This document shows, piece after piece, positions 18,314 through 27,756 of a stretch of DNA of 64,000 nucleotides (position 1 is its first letter; each line of letters opens with the position of its first letter). The DNA is taken from the NCBI GenBank assembly GCA_023424015.1, contig JAFAEM010000006.1:124001-188000 (forward strand), given 5' to 3'. The position numbers were made by a program, and so were the translations under genes. Below the pieces are notes generated by a model. The model worked only from the letters and a program-made list of their open reading frames with translations, had not been told where the DNA came from and searched no databases. The DNA is from Bacteroidota bacterium. Its GTDB lineage: Bacteria; Bacteroidota; Bacteroidia; Chitinophagales; Chitinophagaceae.

Positions 18314-19876
18314 TCATGTTGCCTTCGCAAGACCTGCTTCGATATTTTGCATGGCCGCATTATTTTGCTGGATAGTCGAAATGGCTTCGAACTCATCAAA
18401 TAATTTCGTACTCAGTGAGGCAAAAATGTCGTAATAGGCGGCATAAACAGGCTGATGCTCTTTTTGTGGTGTGTAAGTATCAGGCAACTCCACCGACGTG
18501 GCTGCTTCGTCGAGGCTTTTAAATATGCCCATTTCCGTAGCGCTTAATAAAAATGTCCCCAACCCAACACTGTGAGAGTTTTGCTTCAGACTAACGGGCT
18601 TATTAAAAATATCTGCAATCAGCTGAGTACAAAATGGTATTGAAGCAAAACTTCCGTTCACAGATAAGCGGTTGATGGCGCGGTTCTCTTCCAGCATCTT
18701 TCCAATGCTGTATATTTCATAAAGAATTCCTTCTATCGTAGCCCTGACAAAATGCTGTCGTTTATGTTTTATATTCAGTCCAAAGTATACACCCCTGGCA
18801 TTGGCGTTCCAGATGGGTGCCCTTTCCCCAAGGAGATAGGGTAAAAATAAAAGTCCATCCGAACCCACGGGAACTTTCGACGCCTCAGAGATGAGTTCTT
18901 CCATACTCTGGTCGAGGTCAAATGGATTTTTAAAATCTCCGAATTCGTTTGCAAACCAGTCAAAGATCACTCCGCCGTTATTGGTGGGTCCACCAGACAC
19001 ATAACAGTCTTCAGTAAGCAGGTAGTTAAAAAACCGTTGCTTCGGATCCTGCAATACTTCTTTGCCAACTACCCTTACGGCCCCGCTGTCTTCAATTGTT
19101 ATGGTTGCCATCCCGTTATCCCATACACCTGCACCGAGGGTGGCCATACAGCCATCACTTGATCCCACGATGATCGGTGTGTCAGCGGGAAGCCCAAGGG
19201 AATTTTGATAGGCTTTTTTTAAAGAGCCGGCTGATGCAAATACAGGAACCAGGTCAGGAAGCATGTCGGCACTGATGCCTGCATAGGCCAGGCTATCTTC
19301 CTCCCATTTGATCGTATGTATATTTAACAACCCGGTTGCTGAAGCGAGACTATAATCAATGAGGTACTCGCCTGTAAGTTGCTGAATGATGTAGGATTTA
19401 ATTGAAAGGAACTTACTGGTTCTTCTGAACCGATCCTGGTCATTGTTATTCATCCAGGCAATCTTTAACAATGGCGACATGGGGTGTATGGGTGTGCCTG
19501 TTGCCGTATAAACACTTTTTCCCTGCGGAGAGTTTTTCAGTTCATACGCTTCTTTCTTAGCTCGGTTGTCGGCCCAGGTAATCGCGTTACCCAGGGGCAC
19601 ACCTGCCGCATCAACGGCCAGCACGCTATGCATATAGGAGCTGAAACAAATACAGGCCACTTTATAGTTTTTGGAATGAATTTTTTCATTCAGTAAATTC
19701 TTGAGCACAAACAGCATCGTGATAAAGATCTGCTCTGGGTCCTGCTCACTATAATCGGGCCCGGGATGAAAAGTTGGATAGTGCCCCTTCATCGAGGCAA
19801 TGACGTTTCCTTTAAGATCAAAAGCAAACACCCTTACAGCATTTGTACCCAATTCGATCGTGATGACGCATTTCAT
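18314..19876 (-). CDS. FGGY-family carbohydrate kinase, gluconokinase-like
   Basis: The 520-residue cytoplasmic protein has both FGGY domains. The phosphate-binding start is ITIELGTNAVRVFAFD (residues 6-21), with Glu where most family members have Asp. The DYSEQDPEQ block near residue 41 and AITWADNRAK near 98 resemble gluconokinases. The second domain has VGSSDGCMATLGAG, SGGPTNNGG, LLFLPYLLGERAP and SVNGSFASIPF. Gluconokinases make 6-phosphogluconate, which suggests that some imported aldonate is phosphorylated here, although xylulokinase-like activity cannot be excluded. It directly follows the AraC regulator gene (11-bp gap) and leads the exported RraA/enolase-family cassette. Confidence 0.82.
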   Translation of the reverse strand: MKCVITIELGTNAVRVFAFDLKGNVIASMKGHYPTFHPGPDYSEQDPEQIFITMLFVLKNLLNEKIHSKNYKVACICFSSYMHSVLAVDAAGVPLGNAITWADNRAKKEAYELKNSPQGKSVYTATGTPIHPMSPLLKIAWMNNNDQDRFRRTSKFLSIKSYIIQQLTGEYLIDYSLASATGLLNIHTIKWEEDSLAYAGISADMLPDLVPVFASAGSLKKAYQNSLGLPADTPIIVGSSDGCMATLGAGVWDNGMATITIEDSGAVRVVGKEVLQDPKQRFFNYLLTEDCYVSGGPTNNGGVIFDWFANEFGDFKNPFDLDQSMEELISEASKVPVGSDGLLFLPYLLGERAPIWNANARGVYFGLNIKHKRQHFVRATIEGILYEIYSIGKMLEENRAINRLSVNGSFASIPFCTQLIADIFNKPVSLKQNSHSVGLGTFLLSATEMGIFKSLDEAATSVELPDTYTPQKEHQPVYAAYYDIFASLSTKLFDEFEAISTIQQNNAAMQNIEAGLAKAT

Positions 19877-19887
19877 GTTAAGGCGTA

Positions 19888-20775
19888 TTAGATGGTAGAT
19901 AAATTATTTTTTCTGAACTCGCTTGGTGTATATCCAGTCAGCTTTTTAAACGTTGTAGAAAAATGCTGCGATGAATAAAATCCGGTGTCGAGCGCTATAT
20001 CCGTTAAACTGATATCTTTCTTTTTTAATAATTTGATCGCTTCCGAGATCCTGATATTAATAAGGTAGTTGGTTGGCGAAAACCCTGAATAGGCCTTCAC
20101 CTTCTCATTGAATAAAGTGGTTCCCATTCCCACTACGGCCGCCATTTCTTCTACCGTCCATTGGTTCGCCAGGTTCTGACGCAACATCTGTTCAAGTTGC
20201 ATAAACACCTTTGGGAAATCCCTGGCAGGCGTACTTTGCCTGGTAAGTTGCCGGGTGATGGTAATGAATAGCTCGTCGATCAACTGGTTTACCCTGGTGC
20301 AATACCCGATCTCCCGGTTAAATATTTCACCCTGTATATATTGAAGTATCCTGCCCGCTTCCTTTAACTTGAAAAGAACCGATGAGTTATTGAGAGATAA
20401 TATTTTGGCGATCGCAATGCTCTCACTTTCCGATAAGCTGCTCCATCCTCCCAACACCATCTTCCCGTTACCTAGTTTCTCTACATTTATATGTATCCAG
20501 GCTATACTGCCGATCTCCAAAAAGCCTTTTTGCCCGCCAAAATTTTGCCCCGGGAGTATTAACGCCAGGTCTCCCGGGTACAGCAGGTATGACTGATGAT
20601 GGAGTCGCCATTCAAATTTTCCATCAATAATATAATAGATCCTGATAGTGTCAGCAGCCGTCTCCGGCAATGAGTTTAGCTGAATCGAGGAGTTTTTCTT
20701 TGTGCCCAATTGTATGACATGAGGAAACAATTGCAGTTCCTGGCAATGCCCCTGTTGAAGTACAAATTGGTTCAT
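19888..20775 (-). CDS. AraC-family transcriptional regulator
   Basis: The 295-residue protein has an N-terminal cupin-like sensing half (about 30-110, with YLLYPGDLALILPG) and a C-terminal double helix-turn-helix (about 190-295: WTVEEMAAVVGMG, then LTDIALDTGFYSSQHFSTTFKKLTGY and PSEFRKN). This is the classic AraC/XylS DNA-binding domain. It is read away from the SusCD pair across a 220-bp shared control region and leads the kinase-to-esterase operon, so it probably activates both sides in response to a sugar or sugar acid. No membrane segment or response-regulator domain is present, so it is not a hybrid two-component system. Confidence 0.88.
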   Translation of the reverse strand: MNQFVLQQGHCQELQLFPHVIQLGTKKNSSIQLNSLPETAADTIRIYYIIDGKFEWRLHHQSYLLYPGDLALILPGQNFGGQKGFLEIGSIAWIHINVEKLGNGKMVLGGWSSLSESESIAIAKILSLNNSSVLFKLKEAGRILQYIQGEIFNREIGYCTRVNQLIDELFITITRQLTRQSTPARDFPKVFMQLEQMLRQNLANQWTVEEMAAVVGMGTTLFNEKVKAYSGFSPTNYLINIRISEAIKLLKKKDISLTDIALDTGFYSSQHFSTTFKKLTGYTPSEFRKNNLSTI

Positions 20776-20857
20776 TTAAATTTCGTTGATGATTAATCCC
20801 CAACACTTTTAAACCCACAAATTCAACCTTATAAAGAAAGGGAATTTCTCCCACCCA

Positions 20858-20880
20858 ACTGTATAAAATTCATCACTGTA
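20858..20880. promoter_or_regulatory. Direct repeats in the AraC/SusC divergent control region
   Basis: ACTGTA occurs at 20858-20863 and again at 20875-20880, on the same face with a 17-bp step, and both are followed by AT-rich sequence. The repeats lie in the 220-bp region between the divergent araC-type gene and susC. AraC-family proteins bind direct-repeat half-sites, so these are candidate operators. Half-sites this short can arise by chance. Confidence 0.25.
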
Positions 20881-20995
20881 CTATTTTGGAAGTTTTTTTT
20901 TGAGAGTGTAGATACTTTGGATGAAGATTAAAGGACCCATGTTCTTTTAAAGACTGCGTCGGGACTTTATTACTTCATCAAAACAACTTGCTATT

Positions 20996-23900
20996 ATGAA
21001 AGTAAATCCAATGCCAGGCGTTCGCCCTGGTTTGATCAAATTCCTGGTCTTATCTTCATTAGTTTTCTTCCTTACTTCCGCCCAGGGGCAATCAATTACC
21101 GGAACAGTATCGGACGAAAGTGGTAAAAAACTTTCTGATGTATCTGTAACGGTGAAAGGTACCAATGAGGGAACCACCACTGATGCATCTGGGAAATACA
21201 GCATCAACGCTGCCGGTTCCGCAACATTGGTTTTTAGTTCCATAGGCTTTGCCAGTATGGAAGTAGCTGTTGCCGATCGTAGCGTGGTGGATGTTACACT
21301 GCTAACGACTGCGCAAAGTCTGGATGCAGTTGTAATAACCGCCCTCGGTATCTCAAAAAATACGAGAGGATTGGGGTATGCAACAAGTAGTGTTAAGGCA
21401 TCCGAACTAACCATCAACCGGACGCCCAACGTGATGAACGCGCTGCAGGGAAAAGTAGCCGGCGTCAATATCTCAACCATGGGTACGGGTCCGGGTGGTA
21501 CTTCTAAAATACGTATCCGGGGCCAGTCATCAATAGGTGGTCAAAATAGTCCTCTTATCGTAATAAATGGTGTTCCTATAGACAATACAAGCTTTAATAG
21601 CAGCCCCGAACCGGGTGGTAGTGCCAACGGTAATGCAGTAGGTGTAAAAGGTGGAGGCGTGTATTCAGACGGTGGTGATGGTCTCTCGAGTATAAATCCC
21701 GATGATATCGAAACTATGACTATACTTAAAGGCGCTCCAGCGGCAGCCTTGTACGGCTCCAGGGCTCAGAATGGTGTGATCATGATCACTACCAAAACAA
21801 GAGGCAAGGGAAAAGGAATCGGGCTGTCTTACAACCTAAATTATATTAATGAAACACCGCTCGACTTTACCGACTATCAAACTGTGTATGGCCAGGGTGA
21901 AGGCGGCATTCGGCCGTTGACAGCCAATCCTACTTCCGGCCAGTGGTCTTTTGGCGAAAAAATTGCGCCAGGCATGACGCATATCTTATTCGATAATCTT
22001 ACGGTTCCATATCAATTACAGCCAAGCCGTATCAAAGAATTTTACAGGAACGGACAAAATATTTCCAATACACTGACGATGGAAGCCGGCGGAGATAAGG
22101 GTGGTCTACACTTCTCACTCAATAATACCGACAACCTGGGTGTCGTACCGAACAACAAGTTTAACCGGAAGACGATGAATCTCGGATTCAGCTACAACTT
22201 AACGGACAAACTAAACTTTGCAGGAAACGTAAATTACTCGAGGGAGAATAATAAGAATCCTCCCAATATCGCTAACCAGGATAACTCCATTCCCACCACA
22301 CTGATGGCAATGTCGACTACCATGCCGCTGTCGGTATTGGCAGCGAATAAATTTAATGCTGCGGGTAATGAGTATGTCTACTCACGTTTCATGAACAGGA
22401 CCAATCCATACTGGGTGTTGTCGGAACAATTCCACAATATTAAAAGAGACAGGATATTTGGTAATGTGTCCATGAAGTATAATTTCCTTCCCTGGCTATT
22501 TGGGCAGGTTCGCTTCGGACAGGACTATTGGTCACGCGACGAAGACGTGAACAATTTCCCAACGGGTCATGCTTCACGTGCAGCGGTACCGGGCTTTGCC
22601 AATGGCGTATATACGCAGGAGTCCCGTCGTTTCCGTGAAACCAATCTCGATTTCCTCGTAAGTGGTAACAAAGAATTCGGCGATTTTGAAGCCACATTAA
22701 CTGTGGGAGGTAACCAGATGCGCAGGGAGACTAAAATCAACAACGTAGTAGTCACCGACTTTTTTGTGAGAGGTCTGTATACTGTACAAAACGGACGCTC
22801 AAAAGATCCTGTTTATACTTTATCCGAGCAGGGTGTAAATTCCTTATATGGTTCTGCCGAAATATCCTGGAAAAGGACCTTCTATTTGAACGGGACCCTG
22901 AGAAACGATTGGTTCTCTACCCTGTCGGCCGCAAACCGCAGTATTAGATACCCATCTGTTTCTGGTGCCTATGTATTCTCAGAATCACTTAGCTCCGTTC
23001 CCTGGCTTAGTTTTGGTAAGATCAGGGTTGGTTATGCAGAAGTGGGTAGCGATGGCGCGGTAAGCCCCTACTCCGATCAGTTGTTCTATAATGTTAGCGC
23101 TAACCTGATCAACAATCCCAATGGTACTCCTGTGCCGATTGGCACAAGTGGTGGATCGGTGCCTAATCCAAGCCTAAGGCCTAGCAGGGCTGCCGAAACT
23201 GAAATAGGTCTTGAATTAAAATTGTTCAATAACCGAGTCGGCCTTGACTTTGCTGCCTACCGCAAAATCACAAGCGACCAGATCGTCAATGTACAGATTT
23301 CTGATGCATCCGGTTTCGTAAACACTTTTATAAATAGCGGAAAGAGTCGCAACCTTGGCTATGAAGCGATGCTGAACCTGGTACCTATTCAAAATAAAGA
23401 TTTCGTCTGGGAGTTCACCGCCAATGCAGCGTACAACAAGACAAAAGTATTAAGCATCATCACTGACCGGCCAGGCGAACGGATTACAACAGGTACGCAC
23501 GTCTTTAATGGTGAAACAAGGCATGTTGTGGGTTTGGAAATGGGACAAATTGCGGGATTCGGCTATGCACGTGATGCGGCCAAAGGAAACCAGCGGATTT
23601 TCCGGAATGATGGATTGCCACAACGTACATTGGATTTCGTTCTTTTTGGAAGCGCATTACCCAAATGGACAGGTGGTTTTCTTAACTCATTTAGCTATAA
23701 AGGAATTCATCTCACTGTATTGATTGATTTCAAACTGGGCAACAAGATGCTGTCAGGAACAAACTTCAATGCTTATCGTCATGGTTTGCATAAAGCTACG
23801 CTTGAGGGTCGGGTGGACAGCGTACTTGGTGTAGGTGTAGATAATTCCGGAGCTACCAATACGCATAAAGCAGCGGTACAAACTTATTGGGAACACCTTC

Positions 23901-24181
23901 GTTCGCAGCAGATAATAGAACCAGTGATCTATGATGGCGGTTACTGGAAACTTCGCCAGATCACACTGGGCTATGATTTCACAAAGTTTATTCCGGCAAA
24001 ATGGCCTGTTAAAGGTGTCAAACTGGATTTCGTGGCCAGCAACGTTCTCATCATAAAGAAATGGGTGGATAATATCGATCCCGAAACTTTCGGCTTCGCA
24101 TCCGACAACCAGGTCGGTTTGGAGTCGCCGGGAATTCCCTCCACCAGGGGCATGGGATTGAACCTGAATATTAGATTTTAA
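20996..24181 (+). CDS. SusC/RagA-type TonB-dependent outer-membrane transporter 1
   Basis: The 1061-residue protein has a Sec signal (to about residue 32, AQGQ), a carboxypeptidase-regulatory-like domain (about 34-110, SITGTVSDESGKKLSDVSV), the TonB box region near VVITALG (about 116), a plug domain (about 130-245, with LQGKVAGV, IRIRGQSS and ALYGSRAQNGVIMITTK) and a C-terminal beta-barrel ending NLNIRF. It lacks the STN signalling domain, which fits control by the divergent AraC protein and not by ECF/FecR. With the SusD protein 48 bp downstream it forms the outer-membrane importer, probably for a hemicellulose fragment or sugar-acid oligomer, judging by the adjacent genes. Confidence 0.93.
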   Translation: MKVNPMPGVRPGLIKFLVLSSLVFFLTSAQGQSITGTVSDESGKKLSDVSVTVKGTNEGTTTDASGKYSINAAGSATLVFSSIGFASMEVAVADRSVVDVTLLTTAQSLDAVVITALGISKNTRGLGYATSSVKASELTINRTPNVMNALQGKVAGVNISTMGTGPGGTSKIRIRGQSSIGGQNSPLIVINGVPIDNTSFNSSPEPGGSANGNAVGVKGGGVYSDGGDGLSSINPDDIETMTILKGAPAAALYGSRAQNGVIMITTKTRGKGKGIGLSYNLNYINETPLDFTDYQTVYGQGEGGIRPLTANPTSGQWSFGEKIAPGMTHILFDNLTVPYQLQPSRIKEFYRNGQNISNTLTMEAGGDKGGLHFSLNNTDNLGVVPNNKFNRKTMNLGFSYNLTDKLNFAGNVNYSRENNKNPPNIANQDNSIPTTLMAMSTTMPLSVLAANKFNAAGNEYVYSRFMNRTNPYWVLSEQFHNIKRDRIFGNVSMKYNFLPWLFGQVRFGQDYWSRDEDVNNFPTGHASRAAVPGFANGVYTQESRRFRETNLDFLVSGNKEFGDFEATLTVGGNQMRRETKINNVVVTDFFVRGLYTVQNGRSKDPVYTLSEQGVNSLYGSAEISWKRTFYLNGTLRNDWFSTLSAANRSIRYPSVSGAYVFSESLSSVPWLSFGKIRVGYAEVGSDGAVSPYSDQLFYNVSANLINNPNGTPVPIGTSGGSVPNPSLRPSRAAETEIGLELKLFNNRVGLDFAAYRKITSDQIVNVQISDASGFVNTFINSGKSRNLGYEAMLNLVPIQNKDFVWEFTANAAYNKTKVLSIITDRPGERITTGTHVFNGETRHVVGLEMGQIAGFGYARDAAKGNQRIFRNDGLPQRTLDFVLFGSALPKWTGGFLNSFSYKGIHLTVLIDFKLGNKMLSGTNFNAYRHGLHKATLEGRVDSVLGVGVDNSGATNTHKAAVQTYWEHLRSQQIIEPVIYDGGYWKLRQITLGYDFTKFIPAKWPVKGVKLDFVASNVLIIKKWVDNIDPETFGFASDNQVGLESPGIPSTRGMGLNLNIRF

Positions 24182-24229
24182 TTCCGAAATGGAAGTTCCA
24201 TTTGCCTTTAACAAATAAAAAATTTAGAG

Positions 24230-25768
24230 ATGAAAAATATATTTAACTATAGTTTGCTGATCACCGTTCTGTTGTTTGCAGCGTCCTGTGAAAAAGGACT
24301 GGAAGGCTTAAATAAGAATAAGACCAGTCCAACTGCACTCGACCCGGTAATGCTCCTCAACAATGCCATTATCAACACATCATTCCCGGGTAAAACAATA
24401 CTATTTGATGTTGGAATCGTTCAACAAATGGTAACACCCAATGGTGGTGTGCTGGCCGGCGCCAACTTCAACCAGGATAGCAGGGATGGTACCCTGGCTG
24501 CCATATGGACGATCTACTATCAAAATGTGATTAAGTACACGCAGGACGCTCTTAACAAATCAAAAGATGCCCCAAACCGTCAAAACCTATATAACATGGT
24601 GCGAATCTTCCAGTCGTACGTATATATGATACTGACGGACGAATACGGTTATATTCCATATTCGGAAGGAGGAAAGGGACCCGACCAGGTATTCTTTCCC
24701 AAATATGATTCCCAGGAGGAAATCTATCCCAAGATCATACAGGAACTCACCGAGGCGTCCAATGCGCTCGATGCAGGTGCAACGGTGGAAACCTCTGATA
24801 TGCTTTACGCAGGAAATATAGAAAAATGGAAAAAATTCGGCTATTCACTCTTGCTGAGAGCCGGCATGAGACTTAGTAAAGTGAATACAGGCCTGGCACA
24901 AAGTACAGTACAGGCAGCAGTGGCTGGCGGTGTGATTCTTCAAAATGCCGACAATGCTTATATGCGACATGATGCCAACTACCTCCAGCCGATGGGTAAT
25001 ATGCTGAACTCAACCGAAGCGGCCAATATCTATTTAGCTAAACCTTTTGTTGATTATCTTAAACTGAATAATGACCCCCGCCTGTCCGCCATCGCGATCA
25101 GGTATAAAGGTGCGACTTCAGGACCAACGCAAACCCCAGCCATTGGCACCACGGCAGCAGCCGACCAGATCGGGATGCCCATGGGTTATGACAATGGTAC
25201 TATCACCGCAAGAGCAGGTGCAGATGGTCTTGCCAGCTTCTATGACTATAGCCAGGTTGACCGAAGAAGGATGGCGAAAAATACCGCGCCTGTGTTTTTT
25301 GTTACGGCTGCGCAAACACAGCTCCTGCTGGCCGAAGCGCGTTTCAGGGACTGGATCACAACGGGGACTGCTGCACAATACTACCAAAACGGTATTGCGG
25401 CACATATGGACCAGTTGGCAACCTATGATGCCGGCTCTGCGGTCTCCCCTTCAAACCGTGATACATATATCGCAGCAAATCCGCTTACAGCAGGTCAGGA
25501 ACTGCAACAGATAAACACTCAATACTGGGTAGCATCCTTCCTCAATGGACCAGAAGCATTTGCTAATTTCAGACGTAGCGGGTTCCCCATATTAACACCT
25601 AATCCTTACGGCCAGCCCAATAATCCGGATGTGCCCAATGGGACTTTTATACGCCGGCTGACTTATCCTACGAGTGAATTATCAATCAACTCGACAAATG
25701 TTAATGCAGCTATTACTGCACAGGGGCCCGACAGGTTAGATACGAGAATATGGTGGGACAAACCGTAA
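24230..25768 (+). CDS. SusD/RagB-type (SusD-like_2) surface glycan-binding lipoprotein 1
   Basis: The 512-residue protein starts with a lipoprotein signal whose Cys is in LFAASCEK (about residue 20). The N-terminus GLEGLNKNKTSP and the sequence AIWTIYYQNVIKYTQDAL match the SusD-like_2 subgroup, in which substrate is bound by a TPR-rich helical fold that caps the partner SusC. TAAQTQLLLAEARFRDW near residue 370 is the typical SusD helix. It follows its SusC by 48 bp. A terminator-like hairpin lies 37 bp past its stop, so the SusCD unit is probably a separate transcript from the dehydratase operon downstream. Confidence 0.92.
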   Translation: MKNIFNYSLLITVLLFAASCEKGLEGLNKNKTSPTALDPVMLLNNAIINTSFPGKTILFDVGIVQQMVTPNGGVLAGANFNQDSRDGTLAAIWTIYYQNVIKYTQDALNKSKDAPNRQNLYNMVRIFQSYVYMILTDEYGYIPYSEGGKGPDQVFFPKYDSQEEIYPKIIQELTEASNALDAGATVETSDMLYAGNIEKWKKFGYSLLLRAGMRLSKVNTGLAQSTVQAAVAGGVILQNADNAYMRHDANYLQPMGNMLNSTEAANIYLAKPFVDYLKLNNDPRLSAIAIRYKGATSGPTQTPAIGTTAAADQIGMPMGYDNGTITARAGADGLASFYDYSQVDRRRMAKNTAPVFFVTAAQTQLLLAEARFRDWITTGTAAQYYQNGIAAHMDQLATYDAGSAVSPSNRDTYIAANPLTAGQELQQINTQYWVASFLNGPEAFANFRRSGFPILTPNPYGQPNNPDVPNGTFIRRLTYPTSELSINSTNVNAAITAQGPDRLDTRIWWDKP

Positions 25769-25804
25769 ATTCTTTAGCAGCAGTTGTCCTGGTATAAGGC
25801 AATC

Positions 25805-25837
25805 AGACCTTTTGTTTCTACAATAGGTCTTTTCTTT
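25805..25837 (+). terminator. Intrinsic terminator after SusCD 1
   Basis: AGACCT (25805-25810) pairs with AGGTCT (25825-25830). Inside, after one T/T mismatch, TTG pairs with CAA around a six-base loop. The hairpin is followed directly by a T-rich run (TTTCTTT). It lies 37 bp after the susD stop on the same strand. Confidence 0.6.
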
Positions 25838-26006
25838 CGTCATATGAAATTTAATCATCATGGCGCAAGAATATATATATGTCACTTTTAGTCGGACTGC
25901 TGTTTTGGCTAATTTTACAAATCTCAAATTATCATTTATCCTTTGGAAAAGATTGCTATAGGGAAAATAACCGTCATATACTGAAAACTTGTATTAAACC
26001 AGAAAT

Positions 26007-27722
26007 ATGTCCCAAAAGTTAAGAAGCGCAGATTGGTTTGGTAAAGACGACAAAATGGGGTTCGTTCACCGGTCGTGGTTACGTAACCAGGGCTATCCTG
26101 ATGATTACTTTAAAGGAAAGCCGGTTATCGGCATTTGCAATACCTGGAGTGAATTCACACCCTGCAACGGTCATCTCCGCGATTTTGCAGAGATCGTAAA
26201 ACGAGGTGTTGCAGAAGCAGGTGGATTCCCTTTGGAATTCCCTGTCACCTCATTGGGTGAAACAATTATGCGGCCAACCACGATGTTGTTTCGCAATCTC
26301 GCCAGTATGGACGTGGAAGAAAGTATTCGGGCCAATCCTATTGATGGTGTTGTGTTACTTACCGGATGTGATAAGACCACACCCAGTACTTTAATGGGTG
26401 CCTGCAGCGTAGACCTGCCTACCATTGTGGTACCAGGAGGACCTATGCTCAATGGAAGGTTTAAAGGCGAATGCCTGGGTTCCGGTTCCTTCAATTGGAT
26501 GGTAAAGGAAAAAACACTGGTCGAGAAATACACGCCGGAAGATATTCACGAAGCAGAAGTTGGCGTTGCCCGTAGCCAGGGACATTGCATGAGTATGGGC
26601 ACTGCTTCCACGATGGCCTGCATGGTTGAAGCACTGGGCTTAACATTGCCGGGTGCCGCTGCCATTCCTGCCGTCGATTCAAGAAAAAAAGTAATGGCCC
26701 AACTTTCAGGCCGAAGGATTGTGGAAATGGTAAAGGAAGATTTGAAGCTTTCAAAGATCCTCACCAGGCAGGCATTTGAAAATTCAATCATTGTCAATGC
26801 AGGTGTAGGAGGATCCACCAACCTTGTCATGCACCTGTTAGCCATTGCAGGAAGGATCGGCATTGACCTCAAGCTGGAAGACTTTGATATCATTGGCAGC
26901 AAAATCCCTCTGCTGGCCAATCTAAAACCATCCGGTAAATACCTGATGGAAGATTTCTATTACGCCGGCGGTCTTCCGATCGTGATAAATGAATTAAAAC
27001 ATCATCTGCACAATAATGCACTGACTGTAAATGGAAAGACCCTCGGTGAGAACAATACATCGCCCAAATGCTATAACAGGGAAGTCATTGCATCTATCGA
27101 TACACCACTGCAAAAGGAAGCAGGTATTGCTGTGTTGAAAGGAAACCTATGTGAGAATGGCGCCATCATTAAACCTTCAGCCGCAACACCTGCCTTGATG
27201 AAACATACAGGCCGGGCGGTAGTATTTGAAACCATGGAAGATTATCATGCAAGAATTGATGATCCTAACCTGGATATTGATGAGAACTCAGTCATTGTGC
27301 TAAAGGGTGTAGGTCCTGTTGGATACCCCGGGATGCCGGAAGTAGGCAACGTGGACCTGCCTGAAAAGTTGCTTCGCAAAGGAGTAAAAGATATAGTGAG
27401 GATCTCGGATGGAAGAATGAGCGGTACGGCTGCCGGAACGGTAGTCCTCCATGTATCACCGGAATCCTCTGTTGGCGGTGTACTGGCGCTTGTGCAGGAT
27501 GGTGATATGATTGAACTGGATGTTGAGAACAGGAAACTTCACCTGGCAATAAGCGATGAAGAACTTGAAAAAAGAAGAACTGCCTGGAAAGCACCGGAGC
27601 CGATGGCCACACGGGGCTATGTAAGATTTTATATTGACCATGTACAGCAGGCCCATCTTGGCGCCGACCTGGATATTCTCCAGGGAGGGTCAGGCTCAGT
27701 GGTAACAAGAGATTTGCACTAA
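26007..27722 (+). CDS. IlvD/Edd-family sugar-acid dehydratase
   Basis: The 571-residue cytoplasmic protein belongs to the IlvD/Edd family. The likely iron-sulfur ligands are C53 (FTPCNGH), C121 (TGCDKTTPS) and C194 (SQGHCMSMG). The start MSQKLRSADWFG with HRSWLRNQGY is like the pentonate dehydratases (L-arabinonate, D-xylonate) and unlike biosynthetic IlvD. The reaction would turn a pentonate into 2-keto-3-deoxypentonate. The lactonase, KdaD-like enzyme and gluconate-type permease that follow support this. The 238-bp gap upstream contains the terminator of the SusCD unit and must hold the operon promoter; I see no convincing -33/-7 pair there. The next gene starts 34 bp later. Confidence 0.88.
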   Translation: MSQKLRSADWFGKDDKMGFVHRSWLRNQGYPDDYFKGKPVIGICNTWSEFTPCNGHLRDFAEIVKRGVAEAGGFPLEFPVTSLGETIMRPTTMLFRNLASMDVEESIRANPIDGVVLLTGCDKTTPSTLMGACSVDLPTIVVPGGPMLNGRFKGECLGSGSFNWMVKEKTLVEKYTPEDIHEAEVGVARSQGHCMSMGTASTMACMVEALGLTLPGAAAIPAVDSRKKVMAQLSGRRIVEMVKEDLKLSKILTRQAFENSIIVNAGVGGSTNLVMHLLAIAGRIGIDLKLEDFDIIGSKIPLLANLKPSGKYLMEDFYYAGGLPIVINELKHHLHNNALTVNGKTLGENNTSPKCYNREVIASIDTPLQKEAGIAVLKGNLCENGAIIKPSAATPALMKHTGRAVVFETMEDYHARIDDPNLDIDENSVIVLKGVGPVGYPGMPEVGNVDLPEKLLRKGVKDIVRISDGRMSGTAAGTVVLHVSPESSVGGVLALVQDGDMIELDVENRKLHLAISDEELEKRRTAWKAPEPMATRGYVRFYIDHVQQAHLGADLDILQGGSGSVVTRDLH

Positions 27723-27756
27723 ATAAAGAACTTGGCTGTAACTTTAAGAAAAACAA

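Noticed and set aside
20885..20920. Bacteroidota -33/-7 promoter for susC 1 (TTTG ... TACTTTGG)
   Set aside because: The -7 box has one mismatch and the spacing of 24 bases is outside the usual range.
20947..21480. 177-codon frame opposite the start of susC 1
   Set aside because: The + strand product is a clear SusC with signal and plug domains; the opposite frame has no recognisable domain.
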